Shown here: positions 1-7,623 of the stretch, piece after piece | Position numbering within the stretch: the stretch's first letter is position 1 | Layout of the letters: every line of letters begins with the position of its first letter | Assembly (NCBI GenBank): GCA_035358315.1 | Contig: DAOPPB010000003.1 | Span: forward strand, 1-50,735 | Length of the DNA: 50,735 bases | Source: JAAZNV01 sp035358315 | GTDB lineage: Bacteria > Patescibacteriota > WWE3 > UBA101185 > UBA10185 | Direction of reading: 5' to 3' | Notes under the pieces: generated by a model | Seen by the model: the letters and a program-made list of their open reading frames with translations, nothing else | The model's database searches: none | Told to the model about the DNA's origin: nothing | Translations under genes and position numbers: made by a program

Positions 1-2
1 GG

Positions 3-74
3 ATAGGTATTGCTCTACTTTTAATGTTCTTCATTTATATTTACGCTGTTTCCTTATGTCTAAAGACTTTTTAG
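3..74 (+). CDS. C-terminal end of an upstream membrane protein (partial)
   Basis: The third frame is open from the window edge to a TAG at 72-74 and encodes a hydrophobic stretch (IGIALLLMFFIYIYAV) followed by a short polar tail. This looks like the last transmembrane helix of a protein whose body lies outside the window. It would overlap the start of the next gene by 19 bases, as several neighbours do. With only 23 residues visible no family can be named and the frame could be fortuitous. Confidence 0.35.
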   Translation: MGIALLLMFFIYIYAVSLCLKTF

Positions 75-880
75 AGGAAGGAAAAAATCCCGGACTTGGA
101 ATAAGAGATTTACATAAAAGAGGCTTCACCGGCAAAGGTGTTAAGGTGGCAATAATTGATCAGAAATTGAGGCTGACTCATATAGAATATAAAGATCGGA
201 TTGAGAGGTACATTGAGTCTGAGAATATTGACGAGCATCCGTCAATGCACGGATCTGCTGTAAGTAGTTTATTGTGCGGAGCCGATTGCGGGGTCGCTCC
301 CGAAGTTTCCTTGTATTATTTTGCAAATAAATCGGGCCGCTCGTTTAAAGCAATTTCAAACTCTTTGAACGGAATAATTAGGTTTAATTTGGAAAAATCT
401 TTAAAAGAACGGATAAGGGTCGTAAGTATATCTATAGGTTATAAAAACGGTGTTGAGGAAGAAGGTTTGATAGATTTTAAGAATAGTGTTGATAAAGCTC
501 TTAGGAGCGGTATTTTTGTTTTTTATATCACCAATCGTCACCTGAACTTTATAGGGGGCGGTTCCGATACCGATAAAGACGACCCGCTTACGTATAAGCC
601 CGCTTTGTATTTGAATGGCAGGGTAAGAAAAGACTCTATCATTGTTCCTACAGATTACCGGGCGTATGCCGATTATAGAGATGATATTTCATATATTTAT
701 GAAGAAAAGGGTGGTATGAGCTGGGCGGAACCTTATTTGGCGGGGTTGGCAGCCCTGTGTCTACAGAAGAATGATGTGTTGAATTTTCCCGATTTTATGG
801 AAATTGCAAAAAAGACTGTTGCTCATACAAAAGATGGGGTTGGTATTATTAATCCCGGAGGTATTGTTGATTCGATCTGA
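56..880 (+). CDS. Subtilisin-like serine protease (S8), cytoplasmic or non-classically located
   Basis: This is a compact 274-residue peptidase of the subtilase family. The triad is visible: Asp35 in VAIIDQ, His65 in HGSAV, and Ser222 in GGMSWAEPYLAG, a variant of the usual GTSMAAPHVAG. An Asn near residue 161 after a hydrophobic strand could be the oxyanion residue. There is no signal peptide or propeptide, so it may act inside the cell, unlike most secreted subtilases. The start has no clear Shine-Dalgarno sequence, and the frame stays open upstream to the window edge, so a longer protein is possible. The serine motif is unusual (GMS-W instead of TSMA), so activity is likely but not certain. 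A serpin is encoded 8 kb downstream. Substrate unknown. Confidence 0.72.
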   Translation: MSKDFLEEGKNPGLGIRDLHKRGFTGKGVKVAIIDQKLRLTHIEYKDRIERYIESENIDEHPSMHGSAVSSLLCGADCGVAPEVSLYYFANKSGRSFKAISNSLNGIIRFNLEKSLKERIRVVSISIGYKNGVEEEGLIDFKNSVDKALRSGIFVFYITNRHLNFIGGGSDTDKDDPLTYKPALYLNGRVRKDSIIVPTDYRAYADYRDDISYIYEEKGGMSWAEPYLAGLAALCLQKNDVLNFPDFMEIAKKTVAHTKDGVGIINPGGIVDSI

Positions 881-921
881 TTTTTAAAATACATTTTAGT
901 TTTTCAAAATGGTCGCAGAGT

Positions 922-937
922 AATGAAAGATTTCATT
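922..937. promoter_or_regulatory. Short perfect palindrome, possible operator
   Basis: AATGAAA and TTTCATT face each other across a GA spacer, giving a perfect 16-base dyad in the 130-base gap before the gene at 1011. It has no T-tract, so it is not a typical terminator. It may bind a dimeric regulator together with the dyad at 989-1006. The role is inferred from position only. Confidence 0.3.
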
Positions 938-988
938 GGTACTTCTAATCTCCATTGTTGTAAACCTCGTATTGAACAGGCTTTGATG

Positions 989-1006
989 ATACTATACATA
1001 TAGTAT
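989..1006. promoter_or_regulatory. Palindrome immediately upstream of a start codon
   Basis: ATACTATA-CA-TATAGTAT is a perfect 8+2+8 dyad ending four bases before the ATG at 1011. It also contains -10-like sequences (TATACA, TAGTAT). A protein bound here, or an RNA hairpin formed here, would block initiation of the downstream gene. This is consistent with an operator, but no regulator gene lies beside it. Confidence 0.35.
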
Positions 1007-1010
1007 CCCA

Positions 1011-2006
1011 ATGAAAATAATGAAGAATAGAAAAATCTTGATAGTTCTACTTGTGTTTATCTTAGTATCTGCAGTCGTAGCTGTTTTCCTAATGAAAAAC
1101 CCGCATAAACAAACCGTTGTTGAAAATGTGTCGAGTAAGCAACCGGAAGTAAGTACAACTATAGCTGTTGATTTCAATGGTGATGGTGTTAGTGAAAAAG
1201 TTAATGTAGTGGAAGTGCAGGATAACCTTATTAATATTGAAGTTTATGATAACAACGGGAAGAAGATCGCTACTTTATGGGATGGGATGTCCTTATACCC
1301 CACAACTTTGTATAAAGTTATTAATCTGAATACAAAAAGCCAGAAACAGTATCTTCAGTGGAATATGGCGACAGGTCCACACCAAGTTGAAACGGTGTTT
1401 TTAACCATTGTTGGCGATAAAATTCACCCGATATATAGCAGTGATTTTGAAAAGAAAGTACTATACTCGCCATTTTATACATCAAGAGGAGAGATAGTCG
1501 TAGGTGATGCGAACAATGATGGGCTTAGTGAGGTAATAGAGAGTATAGATGAGTATCCTGTGAATGCCCCACGTTTAGAGGATCCTAATATTGAAAAAAT
1601 GATAAGAGATGAATTTTCGAAAAATGGTGTTGACGAGCAGAATATTCAAAACTATATAAAAATCGTTACTCGTGAGAACTATGGCAAAGGGAGGGGAAGG
1701 AAAGTTATTATGGCAATTCACAGTTTTGTTGATGCAGAAGTACCGTTTTTTAGAAAGCTTCCAGCTGATGAATATGAGAAAATTGCAGGACCTTTGATAG
1801 CGGCGTCAATTGATATAGCGAAGAAGCAACAAGAGGAGCCTAACGATAACTTTGAGGCAAGTACCCTTATAAGGTATAGTGATCTGGAACAGGATTCAAA
1901 GGATTTTAATGATTTTGTTAGAGATTTTTGGACACATGGGAGACCTTTTGAGTTTCCTTTTTCAGAAGATATGGTGAACTATTCCATTCTTATTAGTCCA
2001 CATTAA
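1011..2006 (+). CDS. Membrane-anchored FG-GAP/VCBS-like extracytoplasmic protein
   Basis: The 331-residue product begins with a basic tip and one hydrophobic segment (about residues 8-28), so it is probably anchored in the membrane with its body outside. Two acidic calcium-loop-like motifs, DFNGDGVSE near residue 54 and GDANNDGLSE near residue 165, resemble the Asp-rich repeats of FG-GAP/VCBS beta-propeller blades. The C-terminal part after about residue 190 is not recognised. The start at 1011 follows a palindrome instead of a ribosome binding site; an in-frame ATG at 1020 is a possible alternative. Its base composition and lonely position fit an accessory gene. Function unknown. Confidence 0.55.
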   Translation: MKIMKNRKILIVLLVFILVSAVVAVFLMKNPHKQTVVENVSSKQPEVSTTIAVDFNGDGVSEKVNVVEVQDNLINIEVYDNNGKKIATLWDGMSLYPTTLYKVINLNTKSQKQYLQWNMATGPHQVETVFLTIVGDKIHPIYSSDFEKKVLYSPFYTSRGEIVVGDANNDGLSEVIESIDEYPVNAPRLEDPNIEKMIRDEFSKNGVDEQNIQNYIKIVTRENYGKGRGRKVIMAIHSFVDAEVPFFRKLPADEYEKIAGPLIAASIDIAKKQQEEPNDNFEASTLIRYSDLEQDSKDFNDFVRDFWTHGRPFEFPFSEDMVNYSILISPH

Positions 2007-2026
2007 TCCACCGAATCACTTTCCTA

Positions 2027-2341
2027 ATGAGTTCAGCGAATAATGGAGGATTACACAAGTATGAGAAAAAACGAAAAGAGTATCGGGCAAAACAGAAAGA
2101 AATTACAAAAAAGATTGGTAAACTGTTTGAAAGTTCTGAACCCGAAGAAAAATGGCTACTTTTGAAGATGACACTTCAGAACTTGAAGCTAAGGGGCAAA
2201 AAAGTCCGATATGACTGGATAAAACCCTTTGATAAGGTGGCTTTTTACGCCTCTCGTCAAAGCTGGCTCGCCAGGTGGGATGATTTTCGAACTTTTAGTT
2301 ATAGTGAGAAGGTTTGTGATTTGGTTGAAAGTATAGTGTAA
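2027..2341 (+). CDS. C-terminal remnant of a large serine recombinase
   Basis: The 104-residue ORF lacks any catalytic domain. It begins in a basic helix (YEKKRKEYRAKQKEITKKI) and continues with a stretch ending in RYDWIKPFDKVAFYASRQSWL. That pattern, 'LQNL-x-GKKVRYDWIKPFD', is what I know from the C-termini of large serine recombinases in CPR genomes. The copy at 6140-6483 is closely similar at both protein and DNA level. Relative to that copy, this one lacks about 20 residues before KLFES. It has no clear ribosome binding site and probably is not functional. The last 25 residues have no counterpart in the other copy. Confidence 0.55.
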   Translation: MSSANNGGLHKYEKKRKEYRAKQKEITKKIGKLFESSEPEEKWLLLKMTLQNLKLRGKKVRYDWIKPFDKVAFYASRQSWLARWDDFRTFSYSEKVCDLVESIV

Positions 2342-2367
2342 AAAAACGATACCGTCTTGGGGTTACA

Positions 2368-2388
2368 AAAAAATCATCTTTGATTTTT
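2368..2388. terminator. Short hairpin between convergent genes
   Basis: An A-rich arm ending in TCA and a T-rich arm beginning with TGA pair across a 5-base loop, with A and T runs on either side. This could stop transcription from both directions between the genes ending at 2341 and 2419. An outer pair, ATACCGTC near 2350 and GACGGTAT near 2400, could enclose it. The stem is AT-rich and weak. Confidence 0.4.
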
Positions 2389-2418
2389 CTATTGCCTTAC
2401 GACGGTATGTGTTCTGTA

Positions 2419-2694
2419 CTACTGATCTCTTTTGACTACCCCCTTGCGTTTATCCGTACGAAAATATATATCTACTCGGCTGGATTCCACAGGACTCGGT
2501 CCAAGAACGTATCCTTTTACAATCCAGGATTTACCGGAGCCGTCCTCTCGAAGTAATCCATTGACAACTACTTCTATAGTGCCTTTTTCTGTTGCAAAAC
2601 GGACAGATAGGCGATCCTTCTGGTTGCCCTGCAAGAGAGAGAGCGTGAGGTCTAAAAGATTTGGGCCATTAACAATATTTATTACATGTTCCAT
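2419..2694 (-). CDS. Small conserved-looking protein of unknown function
   Basis: A 91-residue soluble protein with no membrane segment or signal peptide. It begins MEHVINIVNG and alternates hydrophobic and charged residues as a mostly beta fold would. The start is well supported: AAGGAG sits seven bases before the ATG on the minus strand. I do not recognise the family. An overlapping frame on the plus strand (2432-2734) has no such signal and is rejected. It is the first of three minus-strand genes between two serine recombinase remnants, so it may have arrived on the same element. Confidence 0.6.
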   Translation of the reverse strand: MEHVINIVNGPNLLDLTLSLLQGNQKDRLSVRFATEKGTIEVVVNGLLREDGSGKSWIVKGYVLGPSPVESSRVDIYFRTDKRKGVVKRDQ

Positions 2695-2993
2695 CCAGAA
2701 CTCCTTGTGTGTTATTTGCTTTTATGATAGGTAAAAGCATCCTCTTACTCGATATTTTGAGTGACCTAGCACATATGTGTAGGAATTTCTATCATTATTG
2801 TTATTATAACTTAAAATTGAAGTTCTGTCAAGTACTATAGGATATGTGGCTCAACACCGTGAAAAACGTTAGAACCTTTTTTGAGAGTAGATCAGACGAA
2901 TGCGTTTACATTGCCTGATATATCTCCAAAAAGAATTATCATCTATGCCATCGGGTAAATGTATTACCTGTAATTTAACCTCGGATTTTAAAA
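2695..2993. other. Intergenic stretch without a recognisable gene
   Basis: About 300 AT-rich bases separate two minus-strand genes. I see no ORF of credible length, no tRNA and no strong terminator. It must carry the promoter of the 2694 gene and the transcript end of the nuclease gene. A 12-base palindrome (GATTTTAAAATC) overlaps the nuclease stop codon. Confidence 0.5.
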
Positions 2994-3923
2994 TCAATTA
3001 CAAATAGATTCGCAGGGTATTCCGTCATCATCCCCATCTCTTTTTAAACATCCACAAGTATTCAACTGATAGTAAGCCTCTTCACAAGAACTCATTTGTG
3101 TGCAAGTTTTACTGCAATTACATGTATAACTAGCAGAAGGGTTCTGTATAATAGGTTGTGGTATAGTGGGCTCAACTTCCTCTGTTTTTGTTGGATTACA
3201 CAGGTTTCCCCATAAACCCCTACTATTATTTCTGGCTTCTTGCTCAGCCGCTAAAAATATATTTTGGTATTTTACATCGGGGGGATAAGTAGCAATTTTT
3301 GCGTAACCCTCTTTTAAAAGAGACTCGTTAATCATTTTTCCATCTAAATAAATATATCGTAGCAGTCTGCCATATTTATCAGTTTCAGAAACATCCTTTT
3401 CCATCTCAATTTCTTTTCCTTCAACAAGTTCCTTGTTTTTATTTGCTGCCTCTTGCCCATAGCACTCTACAGTACCGGATATTTCAGGAGTATCCATGCC
3501 GATGTACCTAACCTTTAATCCGTCTGTAATTTCTATAGTGTCGCCGTCAATTACTTTTGTTACGGTTGTTTTTTCACGTGTAGGTTGGTTGGGTTGTTCT
3601 TTCTGCTCTGCAGCCCCTGCTGTTTGCGGTTGTGTTGATTGTTCGGTAGCCGTATTTGTAGAAGGTGTTGTTTCCTTGATTTCCGTAACCTCTTTTTGTT
3701 GCCGGATACTTGAGTTGCCTGTGTTATTTGGAAATAATTCTATCCAACGAGGAGTTGCAGTCAATCCGATCAATGCCGTTAAAACTATAAGTACCCATCT
3801 ACGTTTTGTACCCGATTTGTATATTTTATATGAGATAAAAATCGACACTAATAAAGGTAACAGGGGAGGTAAGACTAAACCAACAATCCCAAGTAATATG
3901 TATTTCCATGGTATTTTTTTCAT
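2994..3923 (-). CDS. Membrane-anchored thermonuclease (SNase) with C-terminal Excalibur domain
   Basis: The 309-residue protein has two hydrophobic segments at about 8-32 and 43-57 and a Thr/Gln-rich linker. A staphylococcal-nuclease domain follows at about 117-240. The family motifs are present: VIDGDTIEI, VRYIGMDTPE (Arg and Glu of the active site) and DKYGRLLRYIY (second catalytic Arg). The C-terminus has six or more cysteines and the calcium-type loop DGDDDGIPCE, which marks an Excalibur domain. It would cut DNA or RNA outside the cell, plausibly for nucleotide scavenging in an organism with poor biosynthesis, or in DNA exchange. It lies in the probable integrated segment next to tRNA-Asn. 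No Shine-Dalgarno sequence is visible before the ATG. Confidence 0.85.
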   Translation of the reverse strand: MKKIPWKYILLGIVGLVLPPLLPLLVSIFISYKIYKSGTKRRWVLIVLTALIGLTATPRWIELFPNNTGNSSIRQQKEVTEIKETTPSTNTATEQSTQPQTAGAAEQKEQPNQPTREKTTVTKVIDGDTIEITDGLKVRYIGMDTPEISGTVECYGQEAANKNKELVEGKEIEMEKDVSETDKYGRLLRYIYLDGKMINESLLKEGYAKIATYPPDVKYQNIFLAAEQEARNNSRGLWGNLCNPTKTEEVEPTIPQPIIQNPSASYTCNCSKTCTQMSSCEEAYYQLNTCGCLKRDGDDDGIPCESICN

Positions 3924-4244
3924 GTTTATTTAATCTAATTGGATTATATATCAGAACAACAAGGGATTTACAAGATATCTGTGGGGGAAACTGTTGTGCT
4001 CGATGTATCTGATAGGTTTGAATTGCAATTCATCTTGATTTGAATATTCATATTTAATAACTAAATCCTGTAAGCAACAACATGGTGGATCATTCCAGTG
4101 ATGAGCCCGTTCTACAATATTAAACTAGTTTGGTACAGATGTTTTCTCAAAATGCACATCGTAACCGCTCGTATAAAATAATACTTCGCTGGGATTCAAA
4201 AAATATAAATTGCTTTGCTCGGTCTTTGCAACTTGCATTACCAC
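3924..4244. other. Intergenic stretch without a recognisable gene
   Basis: Roughly 320 bases contain no credible ORF or structured RNA gene that I can recognise. The only local symmetry is a 12-base palindrome, GAATTGCAATTC, near 4018. The stretch probably holds the promoter of the nuclease gene and, at its right end, the terminator of the signal peptidase gene. Confidence 0.5.
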
Positions 4245-4269
4245 AAAAAAACAAACTATTGAGAGTTTG
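4245..4269 (-). terminator. Rho-independent terminator of the signal peptidase-CAP gene
   Basis: Read on the minus strand, CAAACT and AGTTTG pair across a six-base loop and are followed by seven T residues. It lies 24 bases beyond the stop codon of the gene at 4293-6098, the expected place for its terminator. Confidence 0.65.
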
Positions 4270-4292
4270 GGATTAAATCAACCCAACCAGCT

Positions 4293-6098
4293 TTAGCGAC
4301 TATTTAACCTTGTCGCTATTGCTTTCTGCTCATCATACAAAGGCTTATCTTGGTCTATCATTTTTTGTTCGGTAGTGCTTAACCACTGGTTTGCTTCCAT
4401 TTTAGCCACGATAGTTGAAATATTGGCAATTCTTATAGAAATAATCTCATTGATTCTATCAACATCTTGTTTATTCTTTTCGTAAAATTCTTTATGTTCT
4501 TTTAATTTTTTCCAACTTGGTTGTATCTCTCTTAGTCTGGAAAGACTTGTCTTCCAAAACTCTATATCCTCACCTTCGTAGTTAGGTGGAGTATACCCAG
4601 CCGCATGGACAACAATGAGCTGTGTAGGACACCCATTTAACTCTCCCTGGACTTCCCCGATGCCTATATCGTCAAATTTTTTATCAAACCACACATTTTT
4701 AGCATCTGTTGTATCTCTCTCAAGATAATCCTCGACCAACTCTTCAGCGGTGTAGTATCCTTCTAACGACCATTCCCAAACATAACTATTCCAATAACCA
4801 GCTTTTGACATCGCACTTGAAACTACATCATAGGAAGTCTGCTCTTGAATTGAATTGTGCTTTAAGAGCGACTCGCCTCTTATTTTTGCAGAAGCATCTA
4901 ATTTCGGCTCATATTTTACTGGGGTCGCTCCATTTTCTTTGCGTTTTTCATTAAGAAGCTCAACAAACCGACTTCTGTCTATTATTGGTTTTGCTGTGTC
5001 AGCCAAATCATTGGTTGTGTCGCGCCAGTTTTTATCTAACTTGCCTTTTTGCTTTTCAAGAGGAAGAACATGAGTAATGTCCTTAATCGGAGCAAAACCG
5101 ATTTCTCTTGAGTCAGAACTGCCTTTTCTATTATCTCCCATAGCAAAAACTGCATCTTGAGGGACGGTAACTACTTGGCATTCTTTTAAGAATTTCTCAC
5201 CAAATGTTGAGCGTGGTTTAGCAATATAAGGTTCCTTCTGTGGCTCCCCATTAAGATAAACAACGCCGTCTCTAAGCTCTATCGTATCTCCTGGTAATCC
5301 GATGATTCTCTTTAATAAACCTGTAGGCTCGGCCCCGTCTCTGCTTGTTAATTCTCTTGTGGCATCATTTTCCCAAATGATTATGTCGCCCCTTCCTAAT
5401 GTATGCCCCAAAAACCTTCTTCCTCCTATAACAATCCCATTAGGATAAGGCAAGAAGCCAGCCGTTGAGACTATCTCTTTTGCTAATTCTTTGTTACTCT
5501 TGCCCTTAGTTCCCTTTTCCCAAGTTGGATACATTGAACCTGTCCCCACGATGTCCGTATCCTCAGTTATATAGCCAAGTTGACTGGCAACCAAAGCTCC
5601 AATAGTTGCATACCCGCCAATCCAAATAGGAAAGATAATAACTCCAACTAGAACCAAAGCAATTGCTTTGCACAAAAATGGTTTCAGACGAACTGATTTT
5701 AGTAATCCCTTGAGCCCGCCGTGCCTCAACCTTTTAATAATCTCAAGGGGTTTAAGAATATAAATCAATAAATAGAGGGGTAAAATTGCGAGAATAAAAA
5801 ACAACTTAATGAGAAAAATGAAAATATTTTGCTTCTTTTTAGATCTCTTAGTTATAAGCTGTGCAGTAAAACTCACTACTCCTACCAAGAAAGCCAAACA
5901 TCCTAATAAGATTAAGCCAAGAAGTGAAAACATAAAAACATCAGGTGCCTTATCAAATAATTCCTTCCTAATACCAACAACATAGCCAATAATTGCAAAG
6001 ACGCCAAGAATACAAGCCAACCAAACGGAAGCTGAGATTTTAGTAATCCTACTAAGAGGTTTTTTCCTGTCTGACTTTAGAGATATTTTTCTCAACAT
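4293..6098 (-). CDS. Signal peptidase I fused to a CAP (SCP-like) domain
   Basis: This 601-residue membrane protein has about four hydrophobic segments (roughly 24-43, 54-80, 91-116, 142-172). A type I signal peptidase domain follows. The nucleophile is Ser188 in GTGSMYPTW. The general base is Lys263 in LLKRIIGLPGD. The family box GDNRKGSSDSRE is at 321-332. From about residue 376 the sequence FVELLNEKRKENGATPVKY starts a CAP/SCP-like domain, which runs to about 510. A charged helical tail follows. Signal peptidase I normally ends after the GDN-SxDSR region, so the CAP part and four helices are additions. It probably cleaves leader peptides of exported proteins and may bind or process them through the CAP domain. 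It lies within the putative integrated segment and may be a second copy of the housekeeping enzyme. Confidence 0.85.
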   Translation of the reverse strand: MLRKISLKSDRKKPLSRITKISASVWLACILGVFAIIGYVVGIRKELFDKAPDVFMFSLLGLILLGCLAFLVGVVSFTAQLITKRSKKKQNIFIFLIKLFFILAILPLYLLIYILKPLEIIKRLRHGGLKGLLKSVRLKPFLCKAIALVLVGVIIFPIWIGGYATIGALVASQLGYITEDTDIVGTGSMYPTWEKGTKGKSNKELAKEIVSTAGFLPYPNGIVIGGRRFLGHTLGRGDIIIWENDATRELTSRDGAEPTGLLKRIIGLPGDTIELRDGVVYLNGEPQKEPYIAKPRSTFGEKFLKECQVVTVPQDAVFAMGDNRKGSSDSREIGFAPIKDITHVLPLEKQKGKLDKNWRDTTNDLADTAKPIIDRSRFVELLNEKRKENGATPVKYEPKLDASAKIRGESLLKHNSIQEQTSYDVVSSAMSKAGYWNSYVWEWSLEGYYTAEELVEDYLERDTTDAKNVWFDKKFDDIGIGEVQGELNGCPTQLIVVHAAGYTPPNYEGEDIEFWKTSLSRLREIQPSWKKLKEHKEFYEKNKQDVDRINEIISIRIANISTIVAKMEANQWLSTTEQKMIDQDKPLYDEQKAIATRLNSR

Positions 6099-6139
6099 AA
6101 CTTAATGCAGTTATAGATTTTATCAAAAATTAATAAAAT

Positions 6140-6483
6140 ATGATAAGTAGGATTACTAAGGATAGTTATGAGGAAAAACGAAAAAAGTATCGGGCAAAAC
6201 AAAAAGAAATTACAAAGAAAATTAGCAAGCTAAACTATGCCGACGAAGAGTACTATTTGACTTTAGAATACCTGCTAAAACTGGCTTCTAACGCAGGTAA
6301 GTTGTTTGAAAGCTTGAAGCCCACGAAAAACGGCTACTTTTAAAAATGACACTTCAGAACTTAGAGTTAAAGGGTAAAAAAGTCCGATTTGACTGGATAA
6401 AACCGTTTGACAAGATAGCCAATTTAGCCTCTCGTCAAGCTTGGCTCCCCCGCGTGGACTCGAACCACGAACCTGCCGGTTAA
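6140..6483 (+). pseudogene. Frameshifted serine recombinase C-terminal remnant that reads into tRNA-Asn
   Basis: The first frame encodes 67 residues with the same basic helix as the gene at 2027, then hits a stop at 6341. One base is missing relative to the 2027 copy just before this point. In the next frame the homology resumes (LLLKMTLQNLELKGKKV, then DWIKPFDKIANLASRQAWL), enters the antisense of the tRNA-Asn gene and stops at 6483. It keeps the YADEEYYLTLEYLLKLAS segment that the other copy lost, a typical part of the helical C-terminus of CPR serine recombinases. The catalytic domain is absent. Recombinase genes whose 3' end runs into the target tRNA are typical of integrated elements, so this marks an old insertion. 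Confidence 0.7.
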
Positions 6484-6516
6484 CAGCCGGACGCTCTACC
6501 ATTGAGCTACAGGGGA
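6442..6516 (-). tRNA. tRNA-Asn (GTT)
   Basis: The minus strand folds as a 75-base tRNA with an encoded CCA. The acceptor arms TCCCCTG and CGGGGGA pair with one G-T. The D stem is GCTC/GAGC, the anticodon loop is CTGTTAA with GTT, and the T loop is TTCGAGT. It reads AAU and AAC codons. A serine recombinase remnant overlaps its 3' end, so this gene is the likely chromosomal attachment site. Confidence 0.95.
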
Positions 6517-6678
6517 CCATTTTCAAAAACACAAACTTCTTAATTTGTCAAAGATTCACTTAAAGAAATAACATTTCTAAAGCTCAACCGCAAGGTTACC
6601 GAGCGAGATTATATCAACACCCGATAAAATCCTCAATTTCAGGAAACTTAACAACCCATCCCGTGCTTCTCACACCTT

Positions 6679-7557
6679 TTACACTTTTTCAATTTTTCTT
6701 AAATCCTTATCTTCCATTTTAAACATAAAGTAAATAGCTAAAGCGATACTTAATATGATAAACCAAACCACCGTGTACATACTTATCTGTGGGAAAAATG
6801 AAGCTATTAACTGCAGTATTATAGGCGCCGTCATAGCATGAATAGAAATTTGGCAGGCCTTTTGGTAACCAATCTTCCTTTTTGCGAAAAATGCTATTAA
6901 TTGCAGAAACAACGCTATAAGCAAAGAGTAAAATAATGCTCCTCCGATGTAGTTAAATATAAAAGCGTAGAGGCATATAAATATTGGCATTACATACGGA
7001 GCCGCCTTAACAAATTTATCTGCCGTTTCCAGTCTGGAATTAATAGTACTTTTATCAAGTGTAACGTTGGGAATATTTTTCAGAGGTTGGGTTGATACTT
7101 TTTTCGGGTCGGTCTCATATCCATAAGACCTGTACAAAATATTTTCCTCATTTACCAGAACATATGTATTGTAGCTTCCGAGAGAATCTATAGTTCCATT
7201 TTTATCAAAAACTATTAAATTATCCGGCAGATGTGCATCTTCCTCGGATGAAACAGAAGGCATCGGAATAATTATTGGTTCTGGTTCGTTTGCTTCCCAG
7301 CTCCCGTCTTTAAAATTAATAACTAATTCATCGGGGAATTTTTCTCTGATTTGCGACGTCATGATTTTTACCGTACTTATCGTTTGCGGAACTGTCTTTA
7401 TGCTTGCATAAAGCGAATATATTATTGACGCAAAAACGGACAGCATCAGAAAATACTTTATTGAGAATTTAAGGTCCGTCTTTAGTACATCTTTGTAGTA
7501 CTTAGGAGAAGTTATGCTGTTTTTTAAAACATACCAGAAAGTTTTTAATTTTTTCAT
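6679..7557 (-). CDS. DUF1189 family membrane protein
   Basis: The 292-residue protein shows the DUF1189 plan: a cytoplasmic start (FWYVLKNSITSPKYYKDVLK), one transmembrane segment at about 31-53, a long external loop to about 180, and three or four closely spaced helices to residue 280. The family is common in Firmicutes and CPR genomes and its function is unknown. Its start lies back to back with the hibernation factor gene, so the 66 bases between them probably hold two divergent promoters. Confidence 0.75.
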   Translation of the reverse strand: MKKLKTFWYVLKNSITSPKYYKDVLKTDLKFSIKYFLMLSVFASIIYSLYASIKTVPQTISTVKIMTSQIREKFPDELVINFKDGSWEANEPEPIIIPMPSVSSEEDAHLPDNLIVFDKNGTIDSLGSYNTYVLVNEENILYRSYGYETDPKKVSTQPLKNIPNVTLDKSTINSRLETADKFVKAAPYVMPIFICLYAFIFNYIGGALFYSLLIALFLQLIAFFAKRKIGYQKACQISIHAMTAPIILQLIASFFPQISMYTVVWFIILSIALAIYFMFKMEDKDLRKIEKV

Positions 7558-7595
7558 GTCTCTATTTTAGCAAAAATATGATTTTAGGGTATGCC

Positions 7596-7601
7596 TATAA
7601 T
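7596..7601 (+). promoter_or_regulatory. Consensus -10 box of the hibernation factor gene
   Basis: A perfect TATAAT lies 22 bases before the ATG at 7624. No good -35 hexamer is visible at the right distance. Transcription would start near 7608 and leave a leader of about 15 bases without a Shine-Dalgarno sequence. Confidence 0.45.
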
Positions 7602-7623
7602 TTTAAGATGGTAAAATAAAATT

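Noticed and set aside
2277..2310. tRNA fragment at the end of the left recombinase remnant (att half-site)
   Set aside because: GGCTCGCC and TTCGAAC vaguely match the tRNA-Asn 3' end at the same place as in the right-hand copy. The spacing and intervening bases differ too much to call it a tRNA fragment.
2432..2734. Plus-strand 100-codon ORF opposite to the small gene at 2419-2694
   Set aside because: The minus-strand gene has a strong AAGGAG and protein-like composition. The plus-strand frame has neither.
3496..3933. Plus-strand 145-codon ORF
   Set aside because: It is antisense to the thermonuclease gene, whose catalytic motifs are clear.
6275..6532. Minus-strand ORF covering tRNA-Asn
   Set aside because: It reads across the tRNA ('MVERPAVNRQVRGSSPRGG') and opposite to the recombinase remnant, which is the real homology.
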